From assembly GCA_032988165.1 (NCBI GenBank), contig JANTQF010000364.1, positions 1 through 35,086 on the forward strand: a stretch of 35,086 nucleotides of DNA. Direction: 5' to 3'. Origin of the DNA: Emmonsiellopsis sp. PD_33 (taxonomy: Eukaryota; Ascomycota; Eurotiomycetes; Onygenales; Ajellomycetaceae). Below the pieces are notes generated by a model. It worked only from the letters and a program-made list of their open reading frames with translations. It was not told where the DNA came from and made no database searches. The translations under genes were made by a program, and so were the position numbers. Positions 33,710 through 35,086 of this stretch are shown one piece after another (the stretch's first letter is position 1; the number at the start of each line of letters is the position of its first letter).

Positions 33710-34310
33710 GCTGAGATTTGAGCCATAAATGGCGGTGCCTGATCTCTATAATATTTGAGGAATGGGGCTTCCATACCAGCTTGTAATATTAGCTTCATCT
33801 ACCTTTGCATACCCGAAGCGCAATGATGTGGTTTGTTTTATGGATACAACACAACATCTAGTTTGCTTTTCCATTCCATAAGGAGTTCTGGTTTTTCAGC
33901 ATCTTTTGTTGACACTAATGGTTTCTGGCGCTTTCTACAGATATGAAGACAGAACCCATCGGTTCTATCAAACTATTTCCTTTCACTGGCTGAAACTTCA
34001 CTCCTACAAACACCATAAATGTCCTAAGGAACTCTCCCTATCAAACACCATAAAACGCATATTGCCCAACTAAACATGCAACCTCCCCCTTTTCTTTATT
34101 GGCAATATGCCCCTTTCCTATCTGCCCACATCAAGCTGCATCCGGCCAACTTGGATTTTATTATCTTCTTTCAAAATAATATTCTTACCCCCATATCCGT
34201 CCATCTATATCTCCCCAACCCATTCCCCCCGGCCTCAGAACCAAACCAACAAAAAAACACCATCCCACAAGAAACCCCCCATCCCAACCCCCTCCCCCAC
34301 AGACCAGACC
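33710..34310. other. Intergenic region between ICMT and the right-edge ORF
   Basis: About 600 nt. The first half should be ICMT 3' flank; the second is C/A-rich on the plus strand. I saw no gene, tRNA or strong promoter motif. Confidence 0.5.
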
Positions 34311-35086
34311 ATGTGCCAAATCCGCCCACACATCCACCAACCCTGCGGCTGCAAATCGCACCAACTCCGCCTCTGCCACACATACAACCAATCCACCCAA
34401 TCCCACTCCCAACCCGAACCCTCAATCAACCCCCCCTCTCAACCCCCAAACCCAAACCCAAACCCAAACCCAAACCCAAACCCCTCACCCTCCCCCCACC
34501 CACCAACCTTCCACACCACAACCTCCAAAACCTTCAACCCGCCCACCTCCCCCCTCTCCACCTGCCCCTCCTACACCCTCCACCCGACAATCATCGACGC
34601 CCACCCCTGCCCAGACCACTGGAGCATGCTCGCCGAAGATGCACGGCTATTCTTCGGCCCGCCGCGGGGGGCTGCGGCTACCGGGGGGGAGGGGAAATCT
34701 ACTCAGGACTCGTCTGCGTCGATGATGACGAGGAAGGGCGTTGCCGTCGACACCATGTCAAGGAGTAGGAAACGTGAGGGGGGAAAGGGGGATGAGTATC
34801 GGGACGGGGGTGGGGATGGGGATGGGGATGGGGATGGGGGGGATAAGGCCTGTTTACCGACGACGACGACAGCGACGACGATAATCGAGGATGTCAACGC
34901 GCCTGACCCGTTGCAGCGGAGGGATCATTTGGATATCTTGCGTGAGAGGTATAGTGCGTTAAGGGGTGGGGGGGAGCGGGCGAGGAGGGTCGCTGGTGGT
35001 GGTACTGGTGCTGGTGCGGGGGGTGGTGAAGAGCGGCATTATCAGACACCGGATGCTGGGGGGGTGGGTGGATGGTCGTTTTTTGA
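34311..35086 (+). CDS. Hypothetical low-complexity protein, open at window edge
   Basis: An ATG at 34311 opens a frame of 258 codons with no stop before the window ends, so the 3' end is missing. I do not recognise it. It starts MCQIRPHIHQPCGCKSHQLR with a Cys/His pattern (Cys2, Cys12, Cys14, then CHTY), as seen in many uncharacterised fungal proteins with a short Cys-rich head. A PN-dipeptide repeat from CCCAAA hexamers (34446-34482) follows, then CPSYTLHPTIIDAHPCPDHW, a basic RKGV/SRSRKRE patch, a GD-dipeptide repeat from GGGGAT hexamers (34810-34843), and a charged LQRRDHLDILRERYSALRGG tail. That the same frame stays open through both repeats and joins these ordinary segments argues for coding. 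The competing ORF at 34076-34768 is a composition shadow. Confidence 0.5.
   Translation, partial: MCQIRPHIHQPCGCKSHQLRLCHTYNQSTQSHSQPEPSINPPSQPPNPNPNPNPNPNPSPSPHPPTFHTTTSKTFNPPTSPLSTCPSYTLHPTIIDAHPCPDHWSMLAEDARLFFGPPRGAAATGGEGKSTQDSSASMMTRKGVAVDTMSRSRKREGGKGDEYRDGGGDGDGDGDGGDKACLPTTTTATTIIEDVNAPDPLQRRDHLDILRERYSALRGGGERARRVAGGGTGAGAGGGEERHYQTPDAGGVGGWSFF
34446..34482 (+). repeat. CCCAAA hexamer repeat, about 6 copies
   Basis: In-frame with the right-edge ORF it encodes Pro-Asn dipeptides. The unit differs from the fungal telomere unit (TTAGGG/CCCTAA), so it is not telomeric DNA. Confidence 0.8.
34810..34843 (+). repeat. GGGGAT hexamer repeat, about 5 copies
   Basis: Encodes Gly-Asp dipeptides in the right-edge ORF. 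The run has more than four G-tracts of four or more with one- or two-base loops, a strong G-quadruplex candidate on the plus strand. Confidence 0.8.

Noticed and set aside
34446..34482. CCCAAA repeats as a telomere or subtelomere sign
   Set aside because: The unit is not the fungal CCCTAA, it is only about six copies, and it lies in an open reading frame next to housekeeping genes.
1..35086. CRISPR arrays, bacterial operons, insertion sequences or an integrated virus
   Set aside because: Nothing of the kind was seen. Gene architecture is consistently that of an intron-bearing fungal nuclear genome.

Overview
The window is nuclear DNA of a filamentous ascomycete (Pezizomycotina). Genes are split by many short introns of about 49-130 nt with GTATGT/GTAAGT-type donors, CTAAC/CTAAT-like branch sites and CAG/TAG acceptors. 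Proteins have long disordered stretches, and the intergenic DNA is rich in homopolymers and microsatellites. The gene set (MRH4, BUD4, PUS1, TFIIE-alpha, a giant USP, an F-box protein with Cys pairs, ICMT) would suit a Eurotiomycete, possibly Onygenales, but that placement is an inference from style and was not checked by a search.

Layout, left to right: a low-complexity hypothetical gene (129-632, minus); about 1.7 kb of spacer; a mitochondrial DEAD-box helicase of the MRH4 family (2292-4217, minus); a divergent promoter; a four-exon BUD4/anillin-like septation protein (4893-9504, plus); a convergent tRNA pseudouridine synthase PUS1 (10484-12499, minus); a divergent promoter; TFIIE alpha subunit (13002-14446, plus); about 2.5 kb of non-coding DNA with a decayed ORF; an 11-exon, 2581-residue USP9X/USP34-type deubiquitinase (16917-25286, minus); about 4.3 kb of gene-poor DNA; an F-box-like Cys-rich protein (29581-30633, plus); a spliced maltose/galactoside-type O-acetyltransferase (31117-32005, minus); a weak two-exon small ORF (32117-32507, minus); isoprenylcysteine carboxyl methyltransferase, ICMT/STE14 (32746-33709, plus); and a low-complexity hypothetical ORF open at the right edge (34311-35086, plus).

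The genes are mostly housekeeping and do not form a pathway or cluster: mitochondrial RNA metabolism, septum/bud-site scaffolding, tRNA modification, transcription initiation, deubiquitination, protein prenyl-methylation. Neighbours largely alternate in strand, so divergent promoters and convergent 3' ends dominate. I see no convincing defence, mobile or biosynthetic system. The most interesting items are the PUS1 first exon, which is open in two frames that can both be spliced into the same body; a transition-rich tandem duplication at 30.8-31.0 kb; a relic ORF carrying two adjacent TAG codons; and the two edge genes, both with Met-Cys starts and a C-rich to G-rich strand switch.
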